Source: an uncultured bacterium
GTDB lineage: Bacteria > Spirochaetota > Spirochaetia > Sphaerochaetales > Sphaerochaetaceae
Length of the DNA stretch: 32,019 nt
NCBI GenBank assembly: GCA_905215015.1
Contig: CAJMOS010000019.1
Span: forward strand, 1 to 32,019
Direction: 5' to 3'
Below the pieces are notes generated by a model. The model saw nothing but the letters and a program-made list of their open reading frames with translations. It was not told the origin of the DNA and did not search any database. The position numbers were made by a program, and so were the translations under genes. Positions 25,601 through 32,019 of this stretch are shown here, in pieces (positions within the stretch are counted from its first letter, which is position 1; each line of letters begins with the position of its first letter).

Positions 25601-26707
25601 ATGCGCCGCATCATACAGTTCTTCCGCAAGGAGACCGTGTTCTCCATCGCCCTCCTCCTCGCACTTCTGAGCATGCTCGTCGTCCACCCGGATACGGCAT
25701 ATGCCGGCTATATCGACTGGCATACGGTCGCCATGCTCTTCTGCCTGATGATCACGGTGCAAAGCTTTGTCGACGCCGGGTTGTTTGCGTGGATCAAGGC
25801 CAAGCTGGGAACCCATACGCGGCGCAGCAGGAACCTTGCCCTTTTGCTTGTCGAGCTGGTCTTCTTCTGCTCGATGCTGGTGACCAATGACGTCAGTCTG
25901 ATCGCCTTTGTCCCTTTCACGCTGAGTGTCTGGCCAAAGGGTGACGAGAAAGGGCTGAGGAATCTTGTCGTCCTGGAAACGATCGCGGCCAACCTGGGGT
26001 CGATGCTGCTTCCGGTCGGCAACCCTCAGAACCTGTACCTGTACAGCACCTACGGCATTCCCTTCGCTCCCTTTTTCCTCAGGATGCTCCCCTTTTCCAT
26101 CGCCAGCCTGGTACTGTTGGTGCTCCTTGTCCTGCTGCTGCCGTTCAAGGGAACCATCGGGCCATCCTCGAAGGCCACCGAAACGGAACTTGACCGGCGG
26201 AGACTGATCCTGACGATCCTGCAGTTCCTGCTCTGCCTTGCCACGGTAGTCCGCCTGGTCGACTGGCGGATCACCTTTTTTCTGCTGGCTGCGAGCATGC
26301 TGCTCTTCTCGCGCCATCTCTTCCGCAAGGTGGACTACGCCCTGCTTCTCACCTTCATCGCATTCTTCGTCTTCTCGGGCAACATTGCCCGCATCCCCCG
26401 GCTCGACGGCTACATCCAGGCCCATATCGAAGGCCATGCCTTCAGCTTCGCCCTGGTCGCCAGCCAGATCATCAGCAACGTGCCGGCGGCAATCCTGCTC
26501 TCCCGTTTCACCGATGCCGGAATGGGGCTGGTCTATGGCACCAATATCGGAGGATTGGGCACCCTGGTGGCAAGCCTTGCAAGCCTGATCAGCTTCAAGG
26601 CCTACGGAAGAAGCGGATACAGCAAGAAGGCATACCTTGCCACGTTCACCCTTTGGAACGTGGTGTTCCTTGTCGTATTGGTTGGCGTGTGGGCCCTGTG
26701 CAGGTAA
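25601..26707 (+). CDS. ArsB/NhaD/SLC13-superfamily anion permease
   Basis: A 368-residue inner-membrane transporter of the ion-transporter superfamily. Membrane spans start near residue 14 and continue to the C-terminus. Diagnostic blocks are LVTNDVSLIAF (residues 93-103, the TND motif) and ANLGSMLLPVGNPQNLYLYS (130-149). The second repeat carries QIISNVPAAILLSRF and TNIGGLGTLVASLASLISF. Relatives carry arsenite, dicarboxylates or sodium/proton exchange, and the substrate here cannot be told. It is somewhat shorter than the usual 420 or so residues. No ribosome site; probably leaderless. Downstream, a CCTGCC/GGCAGG pair (26722-26745) is too weak to call a terminator. Confidence 0.85.
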   Translation: MRRIIQFFRKETVFSIALLLALLSMLVVHPDTAYAGYIDWHTVAMLFCLMITVQSFVDAGLFAWIKAKLGTHTRRSRNLALLLVELVFFCSMLVTNDVSLIAFVPFTLSVWPKGDEKGLRNLVVLETIAANLGSMLLPVGNPQNLYLYSTYGIPFAPFFLRMLPFSIASLVLLVLLVLLLPFKGTIGPSSKATETELDRRRLILTILQFLLCLATVVRLVDWRITFFLLAASMLLFSRHLFRKVDYALLLTFIAFFVFSGNIARIPRLDGYIQAHIEGHAFSFALVASQIISNVPAAILLSRFTDAGMGLVYGTNIGGLGTLVASLASLISFKAYGRSGYSKKAYLATFTLWNVVFLVVLVGVWALCR

Positions 26708-26830
26708 CGGCTGGGGCCTGACCTGCCTGTATGGGAACTGGCAGGGAGAACCGAAAAGAGAACCTTCTGGCCCTCTCCTTTGCGTTCCTTGCTATTTGCT
26801 GGTACCATTGTCTCCAAGAGGGGAACAGAG

Positions 26831-28417
26831 ATGAGGCCGATAGACACAAGCACCAGCTCGTTCGAGAAGCTGATACAAAGGAAAAACCTCTATGTAGACA
26901 AGACAGCTTTGTTGTATCAGCTCGTCACTGGTTCCTCAGAGTATTTCTGCTCCCGTCCCCGCCGTTTCGGCAAAAGCCTGACGCTCAGCACTCTGGAGGC
27001 GATCTTCCAAGGCAGAAGGGAGTTGTTCAAAGGGCTTGCCATCGACTCGACAGATTACGACTGGAAGGTGTATCCGGTCATCCACATCGACTTTGGAGGT
27101 TGCGACAGTTCCAATCCCCAGATGTTGGAAGAATGGCTTGCCGGCGTGATCCAGGACTACGCGTCGGAATATCGCATCGAGCTGCCAGCTATGGGAACCG
27201 CCGCTGGCAGGTTCTCCCGGCTGATTGACATTCTGGGGAAGGACGCTCCGGTCGTGGTGCTGGTGGACGAGTACGAGAAGGTGATTTCCGACCACATCTA
27301 TGATCCCGAGGTAGAGGGGATGCGGGATGTGCTGGGCGACTTTTACCAGGTCATCAAGGCCAAGGAGTCCGTCATACGTTTCGCATTTGTCACCGGGGTG
27401 ACGAAATATGCGAAGATGAGCATCTTCAGCAGGCTGAACAACCTGACCGACATCACCATGCATCCACGCTATGCCACCCTGTTCGGCTATACGCAGGAGG
27501 AGCTTGAGACCAACTTTACGGACTATATCTACAAGGGTGTAGTAGCAACCGGCATGGGAAAGGATACCTATCTTGCAATGCTCAAACGACAGTACGACGG
27601 CTATTGCTTCTGCCCGGGGAAAGAGAGCGTCTACAACCCAGTCTCCATAGGAAGATTCTTCGATGCGGGAGGAGAAAGCTTCGACAACTACTGGATAGAC
27701 ACAGGAGGAAACTTGCAGCTGGTAATGGACGTGGCGGAAAAGGTGGGATTCATTCTGTCGCGTGACCTCGGGGAACCACTGGGCAAAAGCTACTTGGGAA
27801 CCTTCGACATCCTTTCGCTGAAGAGTCCTGCCGTGACCAGAGATGAGCTGAAGTCGTTGCTCGAACAAACGGGGTACCTGACCATCGCACCCAGGACACC
27901 GGTGGGAAGCCAGCTGATCTGGCTGGATTTTCCAAATGACGAGGTGCGTGGAGCCTTCACTGTCAAGTTGCTGGCGCGTCAAGGGCTGGGGAGCGAGTCG
28001 GAGCTGTCGTTGCTACGGCAGGAAATCATGCAAAGCGCGATAGCCGGCGACGTGCCGTCGCTCGCAGGGAGCATCAAATCCCTCTTCTCCCAGATACCCT
28101 ACGAGCTCCACCTGAAAGACGAGAGGTACTACCACTCGGTGTTCCTCAGCTTCATGATGGCGCTGGGGGCGCATGTCGAGGGAAAGAAGAGCGTCTCGGA
28201 AGGACGAATCGACGTGGTGCTGGAGATGCCGAAACACCTGTATGTGATCGAATTCAAGCGAGACAAAAATGCCCGAATTGCCCTCAACCAAGTCCTAGGA
28301 AACCACTATGGTGACGGATGGAAATATCTTGGGAAAAAGAAATCCATCCACCTCATCGGACTTGATGTAAACACTTCCACCCGGTCGGTCGATGTCCGGC
28401 AGGAACAGATCGGCTGA
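26831..28417 (+). CDS. AAA-ATPase_like / PD-(D/E)XK nuclease-family protein
   Basis: A 528-residue protein of the AAA-ATPase_like plus PDDEXK_9-type family. The opening, RPIDTSTSSFEKLIQRKNLYVDK, is the family's N-terminal signature. Walker A variant RPRRFGKS is at residues 42-49 and Walker B is VVVLVDEYEK. The C-terminal nuclease-like core has GRIDVVLEMPKHLYVIEFKR (Asp461, Glu474, Lys476). Genes of this kind occur in many divergent copies in gut anaerobes, and their role is unsettled. Start is the ATG behind GAGGGG; the longer reading from 26780 starts without a ribosome site. It stands alone, next to the ORF6N and transposase debris. Confidence 0.9.
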   Translation: MRPIDTSTSSFEKLIQRKNLYVDKTALLYQLVTGSSEYFCSRPRRFGKSLTLSTLEAIFQGRRELFKGLAIDSTDYDWKVYPVIHIDFGGCDSSNPQMLEEWLAGVIQDYASEYRIELPAMGTAAGRFSRLIDILGKDAPVVVLVDEYEKVISDHIYDPEVEGMRDVLGDFYQVIKAKESVIRFAFVTGVTKYAKMSIFSRLNNLTDITMHPRYATLFGYTQEELETNFTDYIYKGVVATGMGKDTYLAMLKRQYDGYCFCPGKESVYNPVSIGRFFDAGGESFDNYWIDTGGNLQLVMDVAEKVGFILSRDLGEPLGKSYLGTFDILSLKSPAVTRDELKSLLEQTGYLTIAPRTPVGSQLIWLDFPNDEVRGAFTVKLLARQGLGSESELSLLRQEIMQSAIAGDVPSLAGSIKSLFSQIPYELHLKDERYYHSVFLSFMMALGAHVEGKKSVSEGRIDVVLEMPKHLYVIEFKRDKNARIALNQVLGNHYGDGWKYLGKKKSIHLIGLDVNTSTRSVDVRQEQIG

Positions 28418-28449
28418 CTGCCTCGTCAGCTATGGCAAAACACAGTCCA

Positions 28450-28737
28450 TTATTTTCTTCGACCGCCATATCCATTACCCGGATCAGTCTCCACACTTGA
28501 TGCCACAATTTGTGATTTCAGGTTTGCGTATGCTTCTTTTGTGAGTTGAAAACAGGAACGCGCGCTATTTCGTCTGACAGTTTGGCTTAAAACCCGAGTT
28601 TCCACTTGATAGAGCTTAGTCAGACTGCTGTCCAGCATGACCTGCTGGTTTCTGACGATATGAATCATCTGACGGATTTCTTTTTCATTTTTGCATACAC
28701 TCAATGCAATGACATTGCCAGATATAGCTTCACCCAT
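28450..28737 (-). pseudogene. ORF6N-domain gene, truncated
   Basis: The reading frame (95 residues) is plainly an ORF6N domain: HIVRNQQVMLDSSLTKLYQ, VETRVLSQTVRRN, CFQLTKEAYANLKSQIVASS. Family members continue after GGRRK with a conserved LPYxFTEQG block and about 100 more residues; here a stop follows GGRRK directly. About five residues are also missing between RRN and CFQLT, where RFPxxF is expected. So it is truncated and internally deleted. A good ribosome site (AAAGGA) and ATG survive. ORF6N proteins are phage-related DNA-associated factors, often tied to KilA-type antirepressors. The gene ends convergent with the AAA-ATPase_like gene 32 bases away. Confidence 0.8.
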
Positions 28738-28749
28738 TATTTGGTCCTT

Positions 28750-28948
28750 TCAAGAAGTGATGCCATTGGGATTTCGAGCATGGAACCCCAGAGGACGTAG
28801 CTCCCTTGAGGTCGCAAATTGCGACCTCAAGCGGCCAAATTCTTCACGGGTATAAGCTGATGAAAACAGAAACTGTCAGGAAATCTACTTTGATTTCTCT
28901 TTACTCGTTCATTCAGCCTTTTCGTTTTTACTCTAAATTCTGGATGTC
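28750..28948 (-). pseudogene. Second ORF6N-domain remnant, frameshifted
   Basis: Leftward, VKTKRLNERVKRNQSRFPDSFCF reads in one frame and TREEFGRLRSQFATSRELR in another. Joined, they give the ORF6N core (family pattern: VETKRLNEQVKRN, ERFPxDFMFQLT, LRSQFxTS). The break lies near 28855, where about two extra bases sit in CTTATACCC. Immediately upstream DIQNL, corresponding to the DLAELYG region, is out of frame by a small loss. Further upstream, bases 28935-28972 resemble a third LKSQ/SVET segment, but weakly. No start codon can be defined. It lies directly upstream of the other ORF6N remnant, in the same direction. Confidence 0.7.
28805..28831. repeat. 27-bp perfect palindrome inside the ORF6N remnant
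   Basis: Arms CTTGAGGTCGCAA and TTGCGACCTCAAG, 13 bp each, flank a single central base. It coincides with the codons for the ORF6N motif LRSQFATS on the minus strand. Read on the plus strand it also encodes LRSQIATSS. The homologous codons of the other remnant (28496-28521) keep an imperfect version of the same palindrome. Confidence 0.85.
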
Positions 28949-29109
28949 TCCACACTATGCTTCGCATATTGCAACGTACCATCCATTGCTGTGAAAAGGT
29001 CTTTCTGTTCTTTCTGGACTTAGCGGAACGCAATCACTCACCTTGTCTAACGTACAAGAAGAGGTTCTTCACGGAAAGTTAGAGGAAGAAGGATAGAGAT
29101 TGAAAAAGA

Positions 29110-29536
29110 GCATGCGAGTCCTCAAGTTCAGCTACCAACAAAACCAAAGGACTGGCACATGCCCTTGTGGCAAGATATAGCAGATTATCTGGCACTTCAA
29201 CCCTATGCCACGCGATGAAGGAGGAGATGGCGAGGCTGTCCGGCGTCAGGAACGAGCGCAGCGCCAGGGAAGGATGGGCGGCATGGTTCAAGATGGCGGA
29301 AGAAAGCGGGATACCTGCTTTGGTGAAGTTCTCACGGCTGAAAGAAAAGAGGCTTGACGGCCTTGTCGTCCATGCCCTCCATCCGATCTCCACGGGTAAG
29401 CTGGAGGCTCTTCAACAACAGGATCAAGGCCGCAAAGAGAATCGGCTATGGCTACAGGAATAAAGACTATTTCTTCTCCCTGATCCTATACATCTCCATC
29501 CCTTCAAACAGGCATCAATCCCACAAGAAAACGTGA
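29110..29536 (+). pseudogene. ISL3-family transposase C-terminal remnant, frameshifted
   Basis: The C-terminal part of a DDE transposase. The first frame reads KGLAHALVARYSRLSG, CHAMKEEMARL, EGWAAWFKMAEESGIPALVKF, VVHALHPISTGKLE. The second continues FNNRIKAAKRIGYGYRNKDYFF to a stop at 29536. The join, with one extra base near 29407-29410 (LE-G-FNNRIK expected), falls at the catalytic-Glu region typical of ISL3-family enzymes. The N-terminal two thirds are absent, and upstream of 29110 no transposase sequence is recognisable. It is dead. Terminal inverted repeats were not found. Confidence 0.75.
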
Positions 29537-29624
29537 AGAGCCAGTTTATCTGCAGACAACACAAGACGAACTCATTGTTGAGAATATTCACATGCCACCA
29601 TTGGAAACCAATCAAAACACATGG

Positions 29625-31274
29625 TCAACGGCCTTGTTTAGGGATCTTCAACTTCCCCGCCCTTGCTTCTCTGACGAGAGTTCCTAGCAATATGCCTCCC
29701 AGGCCGTTTGCGTACTGTCGGAACACTTCCGCCTTCACTTCAGCAGAAAACCCCTGTGTCATTGCTTCAACTTGGGCATATCTGATTCTGTTGTCCAGTT
29801 TCCTCGGTACGATATCACACGTCTTTTGGTACCAATCCAACATCACTTCTTTGAAGCGTAGGATTTCCCCGGCATATTCCGGATTGTGGATTTCGTTTTT
29901 TTCCTCCAAAGAATCTTTTCCGAGGTCATAGAATTCGTCTCGTCCATCGGCACGTTTAATGTATTTGAATCTGGCATCTCTGACCATTGTACCCTTGATG
30001 TGGGCTTCTCCAATCGTTTGTGCGCTCTGTTTGGGCCAATAGTCGCTTTCCTTTGGAATCACGCCTCCTTCCCCACATACACCATGATATTCATCCGCCT
30101 GAATCTCATAGGGCATTCTTCCCCCTTCGGAGAAAACATATTTCTTGAGGCTCACCATACGATTTTCGACGATTGGCCTGAGGGAAACTCCGAACTGGTC
30201 ATGATCTGGTTCCACCCCCGCATAATCCATAACCGTACGGTAAAAGTCCACAAGTTCAGCCATGCTGTCCGTGATTCCAGGATCCACACCACAGCCTTTT
30301 GGGGGTTTTATCAGGAGAGGAACCCTGACCAGGCAATCCTCAAACGTGTTCTGCGATTTTTCCGATAGAGAATAATCCCCACAGAAATCGCCATGATCCG
30401 ATAGCACTATAATCAAGGTGTTGTCGTATTTTCCACACTTTTTAAGTCCATCGCACAGCCTCTTGAACTGGGCATCGATCTTCATGCACATGCCGAGATA
30501 CACCGCCCTGAGTTCATCCCAATCTTTCTCGTCGAGGGCATCCGTACCCATTCTTCGACGGAGTTCCTCCTGCATCAAAGGCTTTCCTGTTCCCTTTCCT
30601 GCCCTTCTTGGAAGTCTTGACCTGTCGATTGCAGAGAAGTATGGCTCCTCTACCCCATAGGGACAGTGTGGATAGAAAAGGCCTAGGAATGCGACCACTG
30701 GTTTTTCACCATGATCTTCCCCCATTATTCTTATGCATTCGTCCACATCACTGTCATCGGATGTGTAGTTTCGCCCGTTTCTGTCCACGGTAAGTTCCCC
30801 GACAAAATGAGAATAATACAGCTTATCCCCCACATTGCCCCTAATTCCTGGGTTTACCGGTTTCCCATGGTCTCCAGACATCACTTTAGGATCCTTCTTT
30901 CCCGAATAAATCACATCCGCATGGGACTCATAAAGACCAGGAATCTGCCCCGCAACAAAGTCATTACGGTCATTCATCCAGACATGATATCCTGCCGCTT
31001 TGAGTTCTTTGAAAAGACTGGACTCGTCTTCATGAAGGAGATATTGCATGGTCCTGTGCCCTCGTACATGGGGATAAAGGCCGGTAAAGAAGGAACAGCG
31101 AGACGGAACACAGACGGGATTTTGGCAATACGCATTCGAAAACGATACTGCCTCGCACTGGGCAAACGCATCAAGATTCGGAGTCACCGCAGCAGCATTA
31201 ACGCCCATGTGAGCCAATGCATCCCATCTCATCTCATCAGGATTGAATATCACTATGTCGGGTTGCTTTCCCAT
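29625..31274 (-). CDS. Sulfatase, cysteine type
   Basis: A 549-residue sulfatase. It opens MGKQPDIVIFNPDEMRWDAL, with the metal site at Asp13-Glu14. The formylglycine signature C-V-P-S-R is at 55-59, followed by CSFFTGLYPHVRGHR. VLSDHGDFCGDYSL supplies later metal ligands. The FYDLGKDSLEEKNEIHNP block near the end is common in S1-family sulfatases. No signal peptide. Ribosome site GGAG six bases before the ATG and only 3 bases after the GH3 stop, so the two are coupled. Base composition is visibly AT-richer than in the sulfatases at 1-1166 and 10741-12150, and the sequence is different, suggesting separate origin and a different sulfated sugar. Confidence 0.93.
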   Translation of the reverse strand: MGKQPDIVIFNPDEMRWDALAHMGVNAAAVTPNLDAFAQCEAVSFSNAYCQNPVCVPSRCSFFTGLYPHVRGHRTMQYLLHEDESSLFKELKAAGYHVWMNDRNDFVAGQIPGLYESHADVIYSGKKDPKVMSGDHGKPVNPGIRGNVGDKLYYSHFVGELTVDRNGRNYTSDDSDVDECIRIMGEDHGEKPVVAFLGLFYPHCPYGVEEPYFSAIDRSRLPRRAGKGTGKPLMQEELRRRMGTDALDEKDWDELRAVYLGMCMKIDAQFKRLCDGLKKCGKYDNTLIIVLSDHGDFCGDYSLSEKSQNTFEDCLVRVPLLIKPPKGCGVDPGITDSMAELVDFYRTVMDYAGVEPDHDQFGVSLRPIVENRMVSLKKYVFSEGGRMPYEIQADEYHGVCGEGGVIPKESDYWPKQSAQTIGEAHIKGTMVRDARFKYIKRADGRDEFYDLGKDSLEEKNEIHNPEYAGEILRFKEVMLDWYQKTCDIVPRKLDNRIRYAQVEAMTQGFSAEVKAEVFRQYANGLGGILLGTLVREARAGKLKIPKQGR

Positions 31275-31277
31275 TCT

Positions 31278-32019
31278 CTACTCCACATGCACAGGACATG
31301 TATATACACGTCTGTCCTTTACAATCTTTTTCTCTCCGACTATCTCCACAGTCTCTTTAATGGGATAGTTTCCCGACATGTTTCCAATCATGACGTGGAG
31401 AGTACCGGGCTCGACCGAAAAATCCATTTGGGCATCATAATAGCCGAGTTGTCTCATGGAAAGGTTGAAAGTAATTCTCTTTTCCTCTCCAGGCAAGAGC
31501 GTAATCCGCTTGAAGCCCTTGAGCTCCTGCACTGGGCGAACCACTCCTGTATTATGAAAAGAAGTGTAAAGCTGTACCGTTTCGTCGCCTTTGACGCTTC
31601 CGGTGTTTTTCACAGATACAGCAACTCGGATTTCCCCGTCTGCTTCAACGCATTTTTTATCGCACTCATAGCCGGATATTTCAAACGAGGTATAGGAAAG
31701 GCCATAGCCAAAGGGATAAAGCGGAGCATCGTCGGAATCCACATATCCACCCTTCAGCAATCCCGGATTCGGTTCACGCACATATCCCGAACCATGGTGA
31801 TGATTGTAATATACCGGAATCTGCCCTGCGCTCCGTGGAATACTGAAAGTCATCTTTCCTCCTGGATTGATTGTTCCATCCAAAACATCCGAAACAACCT
31901 TTCCGGCATACTGGCCGGGCATATAGGCCTGAATTATCGCTGCGGCATGCTCTGCGGCATAGTTCACAGTGAAAACCTGGGGCCCATAGAGCACGACCAC
32001 TACAGGCTTCCCCGTTTTC
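31278..32019 (-). CDS. GH3-family glycoside hydrolase (N-terminus outside window)
   Basis: The C-terminal 246 residues of a GH3 enzyme (beta-glucosidase/xylosidase class). The visible part opens with KTGKPVVVVLYGPQVFT, the strand preceding the usual GRP motif of the alpha/beta sandwich domain. AAAIIQAYMPGQYAG, LDGTINPGGKMTFSIPRSAGQIPVYYNHH and YPFGYGLSYTSFE follow in family order. The last 100 or so residues are the fibronectin III-like domain, with PVQELKGFKRITLLPGEEKRITFNL. The catalytic Asp lies in the missing N-terminal barrel. There is no stop before the right edge, so it continues beyond. It is co-transcribed with the sulfatase 3 bases downstream, suggesting combined glycosidase and desulfation activity on one substrate. 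Confidence 0.92.
   Translation of the reverse strand, partial: KTGKPVVVVLYGPQVFTVNYAAEHAAAIIQAYMPGQYAGKVVSDVLDGTINPGGKMTFSIPRSAGQIPVYYNHHHGSGYVREPNPGLLKGGYVDSDDAPLYPFGYGLSYTSFEISGYECDKKCVEADGEIRVAVSVKNTGSVKGDETVQLYTSFHNTGVVRPVQELKGFKRITLLPGEEKRITFNLSMRQLGYYDAQMDFSVEPGTLHVMIGNMSGNYPIKETVEIVGEKKIVKDRRVYTCPVHVE

Noticed and set aside
25520..26437. N-terminal extension of the MFS frame to 694 residues
   Set aside because: The extra 306 residues are antisense to the intact permease at 25601-26707 and hydrophilic; the transporter fold starts at 25519.
26722..26745. CCTGCC/GGCAGG pair as a terminator after the permease gene
   Set aside because: Six base pairs with a 12-base loop and no T-run; too weak.
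28806..28994. Plus-strand frame starting LRSQIATSS as an ORF6N fragment
   Set aside because: Only the palindromic nine residues match; flanking residues do not, while the minus strand matches over 40 residues. It is the mirror of the palindrome.

Overview
The window looks like chromosomal DNA of a Gram-negative anaerobe, most probably a spirochaete of the Sphaerochaeta type. The reasons are the solute-binding-protein signal peptides ending in FAQGKAE or FAGGASE, the stack of carbohydrate ABC importers without their own ATPases, the sulfatases and the abundance of DUF4143 / AAA-ATPase_like / ORF6N genes. This assignment is by eye (about 0.6). No rRNA, tRNA or CRISPR array was seen.

Layout. 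(1) 1-12150 is a two-armed locus for a sulfated, uronate-type oligosaccharide. The leftward arm holds a heparinase II/III-family protein overlapping by 4 bp with a sulfatase that runs off the left edge. The rightward arm holds an AlgQ/LipO-like binding protein, LplB-like and LplC-like permeases, a membrane-anchored AraC-family regulator, a PHP-like (DUF3604-like) protein and a second sulfatase. The enzymes have no signal peptides, so breakdown is inferred to be cytoplasmic after import. (2) 12210-16310, leftward, is a nucleoside-hydrolase-family gene plus a complete CUT1 importer (binding protein and two permeases). (3) 16547-17805 is a DUF4143 ATPase whose perfect -10 box abuts two palindromes. 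(4) 18054-22159, leftward, is a third CUT1 importer plus a sugar-isomerase-like TIM barrel; a 9-bp hairpin separates binding protein and permease genes. (5) 22357-23089 is a HAD phosphatase with a palindrome between its -35 and -10. (6) 23183-26707 holds two tandem paralogous MFS transporters, the downstream one frameshifted, diverging from an ArsB/SLC13-like permease; both divergent promoters appear to make leaderless mRNAs. (7) 26831-29536 is an accessory patch: an AAA-ATPase_like/PD-(D/E)XK gene, at least two decayed ORF6N genes and a frameshifted ISL3-family transposase remnant. (8) 29625-32019, leftward, is a visibly AT-richer GH3 glycosidase (N-terminus outside the window) followed by a third sulfatase.

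Together the intact genes describe a specialist in imported oligosaccharides: three ABC systems feed lyase, sulfatase, glycosidase, isomerase and hydrolase enzymes. Three different sulfatases carry the C-x-P-x-R modification signature, but no maturing enzyme is encoded here, so it must lie elsewhere.
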